Numbered from the stretch's first letter, positions 1-7,324 are shown. The stretch: 25,758 nt of DNA from Tepidimonas sp. (GCA_025054905.1 JANWZF010000321.1:1-25758); one strand, 5' to 3'. Translations and numbers: made by a program. Notes: generated from the letters alone by a model not told the origin.

Positions 1-576
1 CTGGCCGCGCATCAGGTACAGCGGCGCGCGGTGGTAGAGCTTGATGTCGTGGAACGGGTCGGTGATGATCTTGCTCACCCACACCAGCCCGGTGAACAGA
101 TCCTTCTGCACCCACAGTTGCAGCACGCGCACCAGCAGGCCACCCACGCCGATGACCAGCCACAGCCAGCCGACGTTGTGCCAGAAGCCGCGCCAGTCCT
201 CATGCGGCTGCAGCCAGCCGAAGGCGGTCGGATCCCACAGCAGCAGCAGCGGCGAAGCGGCCCAGATCCCCATCAGCACCGTCTTGCGCTGCAGGTTGTA
301 GCCGACCTTGACCGCTTCCTTGTATTCGTGCGTGACCTGGTTGACATGGTCATAGCCCTTGGGCTCAAAGAAGAAATGGCCGGACTGGCGCGTCACCATC
401 GAAATGCCCCAGGCGATCAGGGCGGCGGTGGCCGGATCATGGAACAGCCAGACGTAGGCCACCAGAAAGCTGATGGCGCTGATGAGGTGCAGCGTCTGGT
501 TGATGCGGCTTTGATGGTAGTAGCGGTGGTCGTCCCAGCGCTGCTCGCGCAGGGTGTGCAGGAAGCGTTGCATCAT
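1..576 (-). CDS. Mpo1/DUF962-like membrane protein (3' end cut by window)
   Basis: The minus strand is open from ATG at 576 to the window edge, giving the first 192 residues; the C-terminus is missing. GAGGA lies 8 bases before the ATG; a second ATG follows at 573. The N-terminal part carries a Y-Y-H-x4-N-x3-H pattern (about residues 19-30) and, after a hydrophobic segment, GHFFFEP (about 66-72). These resemble the histidine and GH-x2-FE motifs of the Mpo1/DUF962 family, which includes an Fe(II)-dependent dioxygenase of yeast that shortens 2-hydroxy fatty acids. At least three hydrophobic stretches predict an integral membrane protein. Family DUF962 proteins are often shorter, so this one has a C-terminal extension. 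The gene is divergent from a lipid glycosyltransferase and faces a possible PhoB box. The family call rests on motifs read by eye; a fatty-acid hydroxylase-like protein is the alternative. Confidence 0.55.
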   Translation of the reverse strand, partial: MMQRFLHTLREQRWDDHRYYHQSRINQTLHLISAISFLVAYVWLFHDPATAALIAWGISMVTRQSGHFFFEPKGYDHVNQVTHEYKEAVKVGYNLQRKTVLMGIWAASPLLLLWDPTAFGWLQPHEDWRGFWHNVGWLWLVIGVGGLLVRVLQLWVQKDLFTGLVWVSKIITDPFHDIKLYHRAPLYLMRGQ

Positions 577-694
577 CGATCAGGTCCTCGTCCTAGGGAA
601 ACACACCGGTGCCGTGGGGCTCCGGCGCGGGGGGGCATGGGCGCCAGCGCGCAGCCTGGCCAGCCCGCGCGCCGCGTCATCTTCCCGACATCGT

Positions 695-712
695 GTGACG
701 CCACGGTGACGC
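695..712 (-). promoter_or_regulatory. Possible PhoB box for the Mpo1-like gene
   Basis: On the minus strand two identical units GCGTCAC are separated by CGTG, an exact 11-bp repeat. Each unit matches 5 of 7 positions of the PhoB half-site CTGTCAY. Ten bases further on lies a poor -10 (GAAGAT, 684-679). The spacing fits a PhoB box; the match is weaker than for the other boxes in the window. Confidence 0.35.
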
Positions 713-730
713 TCGCCGGATGCCGGGCGG

Positions 731-748
731 CTGTCACACGGGTGTCGC
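731..748 (+). promoter_or_regulatory. Candidate PhoB box upstream of GT4 gene
   Basis: CTGTCAC, spacer ACGG, then GTGTCGC: the first half-site is a perfect match to CTGTCAY and the second matches 4-5 of 7. The box ends 26 bases before the ATG at 775. With the usual 10-bp gap to the -10 element, transcription would start almost at that ATG, so the message may be leaderless. Confidence 0.5.
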
Positions 749-774
749 ACGGCGGCGTGATGCTTGCGCTCACC

Positions 775-2025
775 ATGGATGCGCGTCTGATGATCGAGAG
801 TTTTCCGCCCCGCCGGGCGTTGCTGCGCGTTTCGCTGGTGACGGAGACCTTCCCGCCCGAAATCAATGGGGTGGCCACGACGGTGGAGCGGCTGGTGCGC
901 GGCCTGCAGCTGCGCGACCACGACGTGCAGGTGGTGCGCCCGCGCCAGCCCTCCGATGCCTATGACCGCGACGGCAGTCGCCTGGGGCTGGAGCAGGTGC
1001 TGACGCGCGGGTTGCCCATTCCGCGCTATCCCCAGCTGCGCATGGGGCTGCCGGCCCAGCGTGCGTTGCAGGCGCTGTGGATGCGCCGCCGCCCCGATCT
1101 GGTGCACATCGCCACCGAAGGGCCGCTCGGATGGTCGGCGCTGCGCACGGCGCGCAAGCTGCAGCTGCCGGTCAGCACCGACTTTCGCACCCATTTTGAC
1201 GCCTACAGCGAGCATTACGGGGTTGGCTGGCTGCGCCGCTCGGTGCAGGCCTATTTGCGGCGGTTCCACAACCAGGCCGACTGCACGCTGGTGCCCACGG
1301 AGGGCTTGCGCCAGCAGCTGCGCACGCTGGGGTTTGAGCGCATGATCGTCGTGCAGCGCGGAGTCGATGTGGATCAATTTGGGCCGGCGCACCGCAGCGA
1401 CGCGCAGCGCGCTGCCTGGGGCGTGCAGTCGCACGAGCGTGTGCTGCTGTATGTGGGGCGGCTGGCGCCGGAAAAAAACCTGACCCTGCTGGCCGATGCT
1501 TTTGAAGCCATGCACGCCGTGCAGCCGCACTGGCGCCTGGTGGTGGTCGGCGATGGCCCGCAGCGCGCCTGGCTGGCGCAGCGCTGCCCGCAGGCGGTGA
1601 TGTTGGGGGCGTTGCGCGGCCCGGCGCTGGCGCAGGCCTACGCCAACGCCGATCTGCTGGCCTTTCCGAGTTTGACCGAGACGTTTGGCAACGTGACGCT
1701 GGAGGCGCTGGCCAGCGGTGTGCCGGTGCTGGCGTTTGACTACGCGGCGGCGGCCGAGGTGGTGCGCCACGGCCACAGCGGCCTGCTGGCGCCGGTAGGC
1801 GAGGCGGCCACGTTCATCGCGCTGGCACGTCGCCTGGCTGGCGACGAGGCGCTGCTGCAGCACCTGCGGCAAGGGGCCGTGACCGCGGTGCAGCACCTTG
1901 GCTGGGCGCGCATCGTCGAGCAGGTGGAAGCGATCTGGCTGCGCCTGCTGGCCGCGCACGCTGCGGGCCCGGCGGTGGTCAAGACCGCGCCGTGGTGGGA
2001 CGGGCTGCCCGCCACCGGCGCGTGA
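775..2025 (+). CDS. GT4 family glycosyltransferase, Agt-like lipid glycosyltransferase candidate
   Basis: This is a retaining GT-B glycosyltransferase of family GT4, 416 residues from this start. The N-terminal domain opens with VSLVTETFPPEINGV (19-33), the strand and glycine/asparagine loop of this family. The C-terminal nucleotide-sugar domain has GRLAPEKN (228-235), a GDGP turn, and the E-x7-E motif (E302/E310) in a TETFGNVTLEAL context. Relatives include PimB/MgtA-type and Agt enzymes that glycosylate membrane lipids; Agt makes glycosyl-diacylglycerols from the DAG released by PlcP during phosphate starvation. The candidate PhoB box and the plcP-like gene 2.2 kb away support that role. 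The donor sugar cannot be told from the sequence. No clear Shine-Dalgarno is seen; ATGs at 760 and 790 are alternatives. The reading frame continues open upstream, but that part is antisense to the previous gene. Its 3' end overlaps the convergent transporter gene by 47 bases. Confidence 0.8.
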   Translation: MDARLMIESFPPRRALLRVSLVTETFPPEINGVATTVERLVRGLQLRDHDVQVVRPRQPSDAYDRDGSRLGLEQVLTRGLPIPRYPQLRMGLPAQRALQALWMRRRPDLVHIATEGPLGWSALRTARKLQLPVSTDFRTHFDAYSEHYGVGWLRRSVQAYLRRFHNQADCTLVPTEGLRQQLRTLGFERMIVVQRGVDVDQFGPAHRSDAQRAAWGVQSHERVLLYVGRLAPEKNLTLLADAFEAMHAVQPHWRLVVVGDGPQRAWLAQRCPQAVMLGALRGPALAQAYANADLLAFPSLTETFGNVTLEALASGVPVLAFDYAAAAEVVRHGHSGLLAPVGEAATFIALARRLAGDEALLQHLRQGAVTAVQHLGWARIVEQVEAIWLRLLAAHAAGPAVVKTAPWWDGLPATGA

Positions 2026-3226
2026 GCGCCCACAGCAGTGCCAAACCCAGCGCCATCGTCACCCCCAGCCCCGACAGCAGCGGCACCAGCGGCCAGTCGG
2101 CCCGCAGCGCCAGCGCCAGCGCCCCCAGCATCAGCAGCACGCTGGCGTTTTCATTGAAGCCCTGGATGGCGATCGACTGGCCCGGCTGCAGCAGCCGGTG
2201 GCCGCGGTACTGAAGCAGCGCGTTCATCGGCACCACCAGCACGCCGCCCAGTGCGCCCAGCGTCAGCAGCCCGACGACGGCCAGCGTCAGCTCACGGGTG
2301 TGCACCGCCACGGCGAGCAACGCGCCGAGCAGCACCCCCAGTGGCAGCACCCGCCAGGCCTGCTGCAGCGGCACGCGCCGCGCGGCCCAGGCCGCCCCGG
2401 CCACCACCCCCAGGGCCACGGTGGCTTGCAGATAGGCCGCCTGCGACAGCGGCAAGGCCAGGCGCAGCTCGGCCCAGCGCAACACCGCGATCTGCATCAG
2501 CGCGCCAAAGCCCCAGAACCACGTCGTCACTGCCAGCGACAGACCGCCCAGCGGGTCGCGCCACAGGCGCAGGTTGTCGCGCCAGAAGCGCGGCCACAGC
2601 CCCGGCCACGCTCGCCACGGCAAGGCGCGCCGCACCGGCCGCGCCGGAATGCGCCGGTTGCACCAGGCGGCCAGCCCATACAGGGTCAGCACGGCGGCAA
2701 AGGCGGGCAGCAGTGCCGTGGCCGGCAGGATCCCGCGCAGCCCCAGACCATCCAGCGCCGCAGGTGCCTGCCAGGTGGGCGACACCCACCAGCCCCCCAG
2801 CGCCGTGCCCAGCAGCACCGACAGCACCACCGAGACCTCCATCCACCCGTTGGCCGCCACCAGCTGGCGTGCCGGGGTGGACTCGGTGATCCAGCCGTAT
2901 TTGGCCGGCGCGTACAGCGCGGCGGCCAGTCCCAGCAGTGCAAAGGCCAGCAACGGATGCGCGCCACCCACCAGCAGCAGCACGGCCAGCGCCTTCAGGC
3001 CGTTCATGCGCTGCATCAGCACGTTTTTACGCACCGCATCGGCCCAGGCCCCGGCCAGCGGCGCCAGCAGCACATAGCTCCAGGTGAAGGCGAACTTCAA
3101 CAGCGGCGCCCACCACAACGGGTGCTGCTGCTCCTGCAGAAAGGCGATCGCCACGATCAGCACCGCATGGTCGGCCAGCCCCGAGCAGAACTGCGCCGCC
3201 AGCAACCAGAAGAATCCCGCCGGCAT
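1979..3226 (-). CDS. lplT: LplT-like lysophospholipid transporter (MFS)
   Basis: A 415-residue major facilitator protein of the inner membrane, close to the usual LplT length of about 400. The N-terminus (FFWLLAAQFCSGLADHAVL) followed by PLLKFAFTWSYVLLAPLAGAWAD and YAPAKYGWITE is typical of LplT, which flips lysophospholipids to the inner leaflet for re-acylation. About 11-12 hydrophobic helices are visible. The ATG at 3226 (MPAGFFW) was chosen because the family sequence begins there; the frame is open further upstream but has no family-like sequence. No partner acyltransferase/acyl-ACP synthetase (Aas) gene is adjacent; instead the gene is divergent from an olsB-like acyltransferase. A candidate PhoB box lies 25 bases upstream. 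There is no good Shine-Dalgarno. The substrate here is inferred from family; a role in moving remodelled lipids is possible. Confidence 0.8.
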   Translation of the reverse strand: MPAGFFWLLAAQFCSGLADHAVLIVAIAFLQEQQHPLWWAPLLKFAFTWSYVLLAPLAGAWADAVRKNVLMQRMNGLKALAVLLLVGGAHPLLAFALLGLAAALYAPAKYGWITESTPARQLVAANGWMEVSVVLSVLLGTALGGWWVSPTWQAPAALDGLGLRGILPATALLPAFAAVLTLYGLAAWCNRRIPARPVRRALPWRAWPGLWPRFWRDNLRLWRDPLGGLSLAVTTWFWGFGALMQIAVLRWAELRLALPLSQAAYLQATVALGVVAGAAWAARRVPLQQAWRVLPLGVLLGALLAVAVHTRELTLAVVGLLTLGALGGVLVVPMNALLQYRGHRLLQPGQSIAIQGFNENASVLLMLGALALALRADWPLVPLLSGLGVTMALGLALLWALTRRWRAARPTTARS

Positions 3227-3251
3227 GGGGCCTGCAGTGTGCCCGTGGCGC

Positions 3252-3269
3252 GTGACAGTGGCGTGAAGG
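3252..3269 (-). promoter_or_regulatory. Candidate PhoB box for the lplT-like gene
   Basis: On the minus strand: CCTTCAC, spacer GCCA, then a perfect half-site CTGTCAC, together 12 of 14 positions of the consensus pair. It ends 25 bases before the ATG at 3226. The predicted -10 position (3241-3236, CACACT) is poor. The geometry is nearly the same as at the GT4 gene. Confidence 0.45.
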
Positions 3270-3285
3270 CCGGCGCGCAGCCCGC

Positions 3286-3325
3286 GTGTCACCGTGCTGA
3301 CACGCGACCGACAAGGCCGTGTCAC
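3286..3325 (+). promoter_or_regulatory. Tandem PhoB-box array (four half-sites) for olsB-plcP
   Basis: Four 7-bp units start at 3286 (GTGTCAC), 3297 (CTGACAC), 3308 (CCGACAA) and 3319 (GTGTCAC), exactly 11 bp apart. They match the half-site CTGTCAY at 6, 6, 4 and 6 of 7 positions. Ten bases after the last unit is AACAAT (3336-3341), a possible -10 at the standard distance from a Pho box. The segment 3283-3306 is also a perfect 9-bp inverted repeat with a 6-base centre. Confidence 0.6.
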
Positions 3326-3397
3326 GCAGCGCCCGAACAATCCCGCGCCAAGGGTGCTGTGCGCAGCCCCGGCCGACCGAGTGGAGAAAGACATCCC

Positions 3398-4255
3398 ATG
3401 AAAGAGTTACCCACGCCGACCCTGCATCTGTCCATCCTGGGGGGCCAGCCGGCCCCTGGCCGTACGGCCGGGAGGTTGCTTCCTGCGCACGGTGCTGAGC
3501 CAACGGTTGCCGCTGCGGCGCGGCTGGAGGTGGCCTGGGCGCGCCACCTCGACGACGTGCGCGCCGCGCAACGGCTGAGGTATCAGGTGTTTGCCGAAGA
3601 AATGGGCGCGCGTCTGCACACGCCGCTGCCGGGGCACGACATCGACCTGTTCGACGACTACTGCGAGCACCTGCTGGTGCGCGAGGCCGACAGCGGTGAG
3701 GTCATCGGAACCTATCGCGTGCTGACGCCGGCGCAGGCCAAGCGCGTGGGCTGCTTTTACAGCGACACCGAATTCGACCTGACACGCCTGCGCGCGCTGC
3801 GCGAGCAGATGGTGGAGCTGGGCCGCTCGTGTGTGCATCCCCAGCACCGCCACGGCGGCGTCATCATGGCGCTGTGGGGCGCGCTGGCCGACTTCATGGT
3901 GCGCAACCGGCTGGAGGTGATGATCGGCTGCGCCAGCATCCCGATGCAGTACGAAGGGCCCCACGGCATGGCGGGAGGAGGGCACGCTGCAGCCAGCATC
4001 TGGCGCCAGGTGCGCGCGCGCCATCTGGCACCGGTGGAGTTTCACGTGACGCCACGCCTGCCGCTGCCGGTGCACGAGCTGGACGACACGCTGCCGGTGG
4101 AGCCGCCCGCGCTGGTCAAGGGTTATCTGCGGCTGGGGGCCAAGGTGCTGGGCGCGCCGGCCTGGGATCCGGACTTCAACACCGCCGACCTGCCGATGAT
4201 GATGCGGCTGGCGGACCTGCCGCCGCGCTACCGGCGCCACCTGCTGGGGGCATGA
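3398..4255 (+). CDS. olsB: OlsB-like GNAT N-acyltransferase (ornithine lipid synthesis candidate)
   Basis: A 285-residue protein of the OlsB/hemolysin-like acyltransferase family (GNAT fold, Acetyltransf_5). Visible family motifs: RLRYQVFAEEMG (59-70), DLFDDYCEHLLV (83-94), GTYRVL (104-109), ELGRSCV (140-146) and IGCAS (176-180). OlsB transfers a 3-hydroxyacyl group from acyl-ACP to the alpha-amino group of ornithine, the first step to phosphorus-free ornithine lipids; OlsA then adds the second acyl chain. No olsA is present in the window. The start has GGAGAA nine bases upstream. Residues 1-45 are a poorly conserved, proline/glycine-rich leader. The stop overlaps the start of the next gene (ATGA), so the pair should be translationally coupled. 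A four-unit PhoB array lies 70 bases upstream. The family is secure; the amino-acid acceptor is inferred. Confidence 0.72.
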   Translation: MKELPTPTLHLSILGGQPAPGRTAGRLLPAHGAEPTVAAAARLEVAWARHLDDVRAAQRLRYQVFAEEMGARLHTPLPGHDIDLFDDYCEHLLVREADSGEVIGTYRVLTPAQAKRVGCFYSDTEFDLTRLRALREQMVELGRSCVHPQHRHGGVIMALWGALADFMVRNRLEVMIGCASIPMQYEGPHGMAGGGHAAASIWRQVRARHLAPVEFHVTPRLPLPVHELDDTLPVEPPALVKGYLRLGAKVLGAPAWDPDFNTADLPMMMRLADLPPRYRRHLLGA

Positions 4256-5160
4256 TGCGGGCCTGGTTTCAAGCGGTGCGCACGGCCTCGGGTGGGCAGG
4301 CAGCGTCTGCCGCCGCCACGACCGACGCCGACGACGAGGACGCCGCGCCGCGCGGGCCGCAGCGCCTGCGCACGGTGTTCATCTCGGACGTCCACCTGGG
4401 CACGCCAGGCTGTCAGGCCAAGGCGTTGCTGGCATTTCTGAAGGCCCACCCGAGCGACCGCCTGTACCTGGTCGGCGACATCATCGATGGCTGGCAGCTG
4501 CGGCGGCGCTGGTACTGGCCGCAGAGCCACAACGACGTGGTGCAAAAAATCCTGCGCCGCGCACGCAAGGGCTGTCAGGTGATTTTCATCCCCGGCAACC
4601 ACGACGAGTTTGCGCGCCACTTCGTCGATCACCAGTTCGGCGGCGTGGATGTGCTGGCCGAGGCGGTGCACGTCACGGCCGACGGGCGCCGCCTGTGGGT
4701 CACCCACGGCGACCTGTACGACGGGGTGGTGCAGTACGCGCGTTGGCTGGCCTACCTGGGCGATACGCTGTACGAATGGGCGCTGCGGCTGAACCGGCAC
4801 CTCAATTCGCTGCGCGCGCGGCTGGGGCTGCCTTACTGGTCGCTGTCGCAGTACCTCAAGCACCGGGTCAAGTCGGCGGTGAATTTCATCACCCGCTTTG
4901 AGCAGGCCCTGGCGCACGAGGCCCGCCGCCGTGGGCTGGACGGCGTGGTCTGCGGCCACATCCATCGGCCCGAAATCCGGGTCATCGACGGGGTGCTGTA
5001 CTGCAACGACGGCGACTGGGTGGAGAGTCTGAGCGCGCTGGTCGAACACCGCGATGGCCGCCTGGAGCTGGTGCATTGGGGGCACGAGGGCACGGGGGTG
5101 TCGCGGCCGACGCCGTCGGCCGCGACGGTGCGACCTAGGGTTGTCACGGATCCGTCATGA
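4252..5160 (+). CDS. plcP: PlcP-like metallophosphoesterase (phospholipase C candidate)
   Basis: A calcineurin-like metallophosphoesterase of the UDP-2,3-diacylglucosamine hydrolase (LpxH-like) group, 302 residues. All metal ligands are visible: D46 and H48 (SDVHLG), D76 (VGDIIDGW), N116/H117 (GNHDE), H152 (THGDLYD), H236 and H238 (GHIHRPE). The W-rich segment after GDIIDGW and the long YWSLSQYLKHRVKSAVNFI helix resemble PlcP (Sinorhizobium SMc00171 type), which cleaves phosphatidylcholine and -ethanolamine to DAG under phosphate limitation. True LpxH is shorter and would not be expected in a Pho cluster, so I prefer PlcP. Residues 10-37 are a low-complexity Ala/Asp leader. Two adjacent ATGs (4252, 4255) overlap the olsB stop; the second has better spacing from GGGGG. 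The stop codon lies inside the next Pho box. Confidence 0.72.
   Translation: MMRAWFQAVRTASGGQAASAAATTDADDEDAAPRGPQRLRTVFISDVHLGTPGCQAKALLAFLKAHPSDRLYLVGDIIDGWQLRRRWYWPQSHNDVVQKILRRARKGCQVIFIPGNHDEFARHFVDHQFGGVDVLAEAVHVTADGRRLWVTHGDLYDGVVQYARWLAYLGDTLYEWALRLNRHLNSLRARLGLPYWSLSQYLKHRVKSAVNFITRFEQALAHEARRRGLDGVVCGHIHRPEIRVIDGVLYCNDGDWVESLSALVEHRDGRLELVHWGHEGTGVSRPTPSAATVRPRVVTDPS
5141..5158 (+). promoter_or_regulatory. Candidate PhoB box for ppk, overlapping the plcP stop
   Basis: TTGTCAC, spacer GGAT, CCGTCAT: each half-site matches 6 of 7 consensus positions. The last T is the first base of the plcP TGA. A good -10, AATAAT (5180-5185, 5 of 6), begins 21 bases after the box, one 11-bp turn more than usual. 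Transcription would begin near 5192, about 45 bases before the ppk ATG. Confidence 0.5.
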
Positions 5161-5235
5161 AACGGCGCCGGCGGCGCGAAATAATGTCACATCCGCCGCA
5201 CGTCGGTGTCGCAGGCCGGCTTCATCGCTCGCATC

Positions 5236-7317
5236 ATGACCCAGCCCACCTCCGCCATCCCGCGCCACGCCTTTCTCGACCGTGACCAAAGCATCCTGGC
5301 TTTCAACGAGCGCGTGCTCGATTGGGCGTGCCGGCGCGAGGTGCCGCTGCTGGAGCGGCTGCGGTTTCTGGCCATCGTGTCGTCCAACCTCGATGAATTT
5401 TTCGAGGTGCGTTTTGCGCCGCACCACACGGCGCGGCTGACCAACGAGCAGCGTGGCCCGGCCACCGTGGAGACCTACCACGCGCTGACGCAGCGCATCC
5501 AGGCGCTGGTGGCGCGCCAGTACGCCATCTACAACGACGACCTGCTGCCGGCGCTGGAAAAGCGCGGCATCCGCATCGTCACGCACGGTGAGCGCAACCC
5601 GCGCCAGCGCCGCTGGGTGCGCGAGTATTTCGTCAACGAGGTCCAGCCGCTGCTGTTGCCGGTGGCGCTGGACCCGGCCCACCCGTTTCCGCAGGTGGCC
5701 AACAAGTCGCTCAACTTCATCGTACGGCTGGGAGGGCGCGATGCCTTTGGGCGCGAGCACGAAATCGCCATCGTCAAGGTGCCGCGGGCGCTGAAGCGTT
5801 ATCTGCGTATGCCGACCGTGCAGGGCTCCAGGCAGCAGCACTTCGTGTCGATTTCCAGCATCATCCGTGCCCATCTGCCGGATCTGTTCCCGGGGCGCAC
5901 GGTGCTGGAGTTTTCGCAGTTTCGCGTCACGCGCCACTCCGACCTGGCGCTGGACGAAGAAGAAGTCAAGAACCTGCGCACCGCGCTGCGGCTGGGGCTG
6001 CAGCAGCGCCATTTCGGCCAGGCGCTGCGGCTGGAGGTCTCCGCGGGCTGCTCGGATTTTCTCGCCCATTTCCTGCTCGAGCAGTTCGAGCTGCCGCCCG
6101 AGAGCCTGTACCGCGTGCCCGGGCCGGTCAACCTGGTGCGGCTCAACCAGCTGATCGATCTGGTGGATGCGCCGGCCTTGCGCTTTGAGCGCTACCACCC
6201 GGGCTGGCCGGTGGAGCTCAACCCGGGCCAGTCGTTTTTCGAGCGCCTCAAGCAGGGCGATGTGCTGATCCACCAGCCGTACGAAAACTTCGATGCGGTG
6301 CTGGCCTTTTTGCGCGAGGCGGTCGAAGACCCCGATGTGCTGGCCATCAAGCAGACCATCTACCGCACCGGCACCCGCGGCGAGATGACCGAACTGCTGC
6401 GCGAGGCGGTGCGCCGCGGCAAGGAAGTCACCGCCGTGGTGGAGCTCAAGGCGCGCTTTGACGAAGAGGCCAACATCAACCACGCCGAGCGGCTGGAGTC
6501 GGTCGGGGCGCAGGTGGTCTATGGCATCGTCGGGCTGAAGACGCACGCCAAGATGCTGCTGGTCACCCGCCGCGAGCACGGCCGCCTGGTGCGCTACGCG
6601 CACCTGTCCACCGGCAACTACAACCCGGGCACAGCCAAGCTTTACACCGATCTGTCGTACCTGACCGCCGACGAGGACCTGACCGCCGACGTCGACGCCG
6701 TGTTCGGCCATCTGGCCAGCCAGAACCGGCTGCCGCGCCTGCGCAAGGCGCTGATGGCGCCTTTTCACCTGCAGAAAGGGATGCTGGAGCGCATCGACGC
6801 CTGCATCGAGGCGGCCAGGGCGGGGCAGCCCGCGCAGATTCTGCTGAAGATGAACGCGCTGACCGACGAGCCGCTGGCGCGTGCGCTGGTGCATGCGTCG
6901 CAGGCCGGGGTGCAGATCGAGGCCATCGTGCGCGGAGCCTGTGTGTTGCCCGCGGGGGTGCCGGGCTACACCGAGCACGTGCGCATCCGCTCGATCGTCG
7001 GGCGCTTTCTGGAGCACTCGCGCGTGTTTTATTTCCGCTACGGCGAGCACGAGGAACTCTGGCTGGCCAGCGCCGACTGGATGAACCGCAACATGCTGCG
7101 CCGCGTGGAGCTGGCCTGGCCGGTGACCGATGCGCAGCTGCGTGCGCGGGTGATGGAGGAATGCCTGCGGCTGTACCTGAGCGACCAGCGCGATGCCTGG
7201 CTGCTGCAACCCCAGGGCGATTACGTCAAGGCCTCGGCGCTGGCACCCAAGGGCGGACGCAGCAATCTGGTGTCGGCCCAGGCCACGCTGATGGGCCGCT
7301 ACGGCACGAAAGGGTAA
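5236..7317 (+). CDS. ppk1: Polyphosphate kinase 1
   Basis: PPK1 makes polyphosphate from ATP, and the 693 residues match the usual length (E. coli 688). The catalytic histidines are in place: H437 (KTHAKM, the autophosphorylated residue), H456 (HLSTGNYN) and H594 (LEHSRVFYF), each two residues beyond the E. coli numbering. The N-terminus begins with the typical FLDRDQSILAFNERVL. ATG 5236 was chosen over a GTG at 5206 since family similarity starts there; the Shine-Dalgarno is weak. It lies 75 bases after plcP with its own Pho box and is followed at 7 bases by sixA. Polyphosphate synthesis fits the phosphate-related neighbourhood. Confidence 0.96.
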   Translation: MTQPTSAIPRHAFLDRDQSILAFNERVLDWACRREVPLLERLRFLAIVSSNLDEFFEVRFAPHHTARLTNEQRGPATVETYHALTQRIQALVARQYAIYNDDLLPALEKRGIRIVTHGERNPRQRRWVREYFVNEVQPLLLPVALDPAHPFPQVANKSLNFIVRLGGRDAFGREHEIAIVKVPRALKRYLRMPTVQGSRQQHFVSISSIIRAHLPDLFPGRTVLEFSQFRVTRHSDLALDEEEVKNLRTALRLGLQQRHFGQALRLEVSAGCSDFLAHFLLEQFELPPESLYRVPGPVNLVRLNQLIDLVDAPALRFERYHPGWPVELNPGQSFFERLKQGDVLIHQPYENFDAVLAFLREAVEDPDVLAIKQTIYRTGTRGEMTELLREAVRRGKEVTAVVELKARFDEEANINHAERLESVGAQVVYGIVGLKTHAKMLLVTRREHGRLVRYAHLSTGNYNPGTAKLYTDLSYLTADEDLTADVDAVFGHLASQNRLPRLRKALMAPFHLQKGMLERIDACIEAARAGQPAQILLKMNALTDEPLARALVHASQAGVQIEAIVRGACVLPAGVPGYTEHVRIRSIVGRFLEHSRVFYFRYGEHEELWLASADWMNRNMLRRVELAWPVTDAQLRARVMEECLRLYLSDQRDAWLLQPQGDYVKASALAPKGGRSNLVSAQATLMGRYGTKG

Positions 7318-7324
7318 GACGGCG

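Noticed and set aside
31..774. In-frame extension of the GT4 gene by up to 248 residues
   Set aside because: It is antisense to the Mpo1-like gene, has a His/Gln-rich shadow composition, and family similarity begins only after 775.
2574..3077. Plus-strand open frame within the lplT-like gene
   Set aside because: Shadow of the transporter coding sequence, with Ala/Ser-rich content and no recognisable motif.
1898..3397. Upstream open extension of the olsB-like gene
   Set aside because: It runs antisense through the lplT-like gene; the ATG at 3398 has a good ribosome site and family similarity starts near residue 46.
5185..5190. Extra TGTCAC before ppk as another Pho half-site
   Set aside because: It is off the 11-bp register of the 5141-5158 box and lies downstream of the -10.
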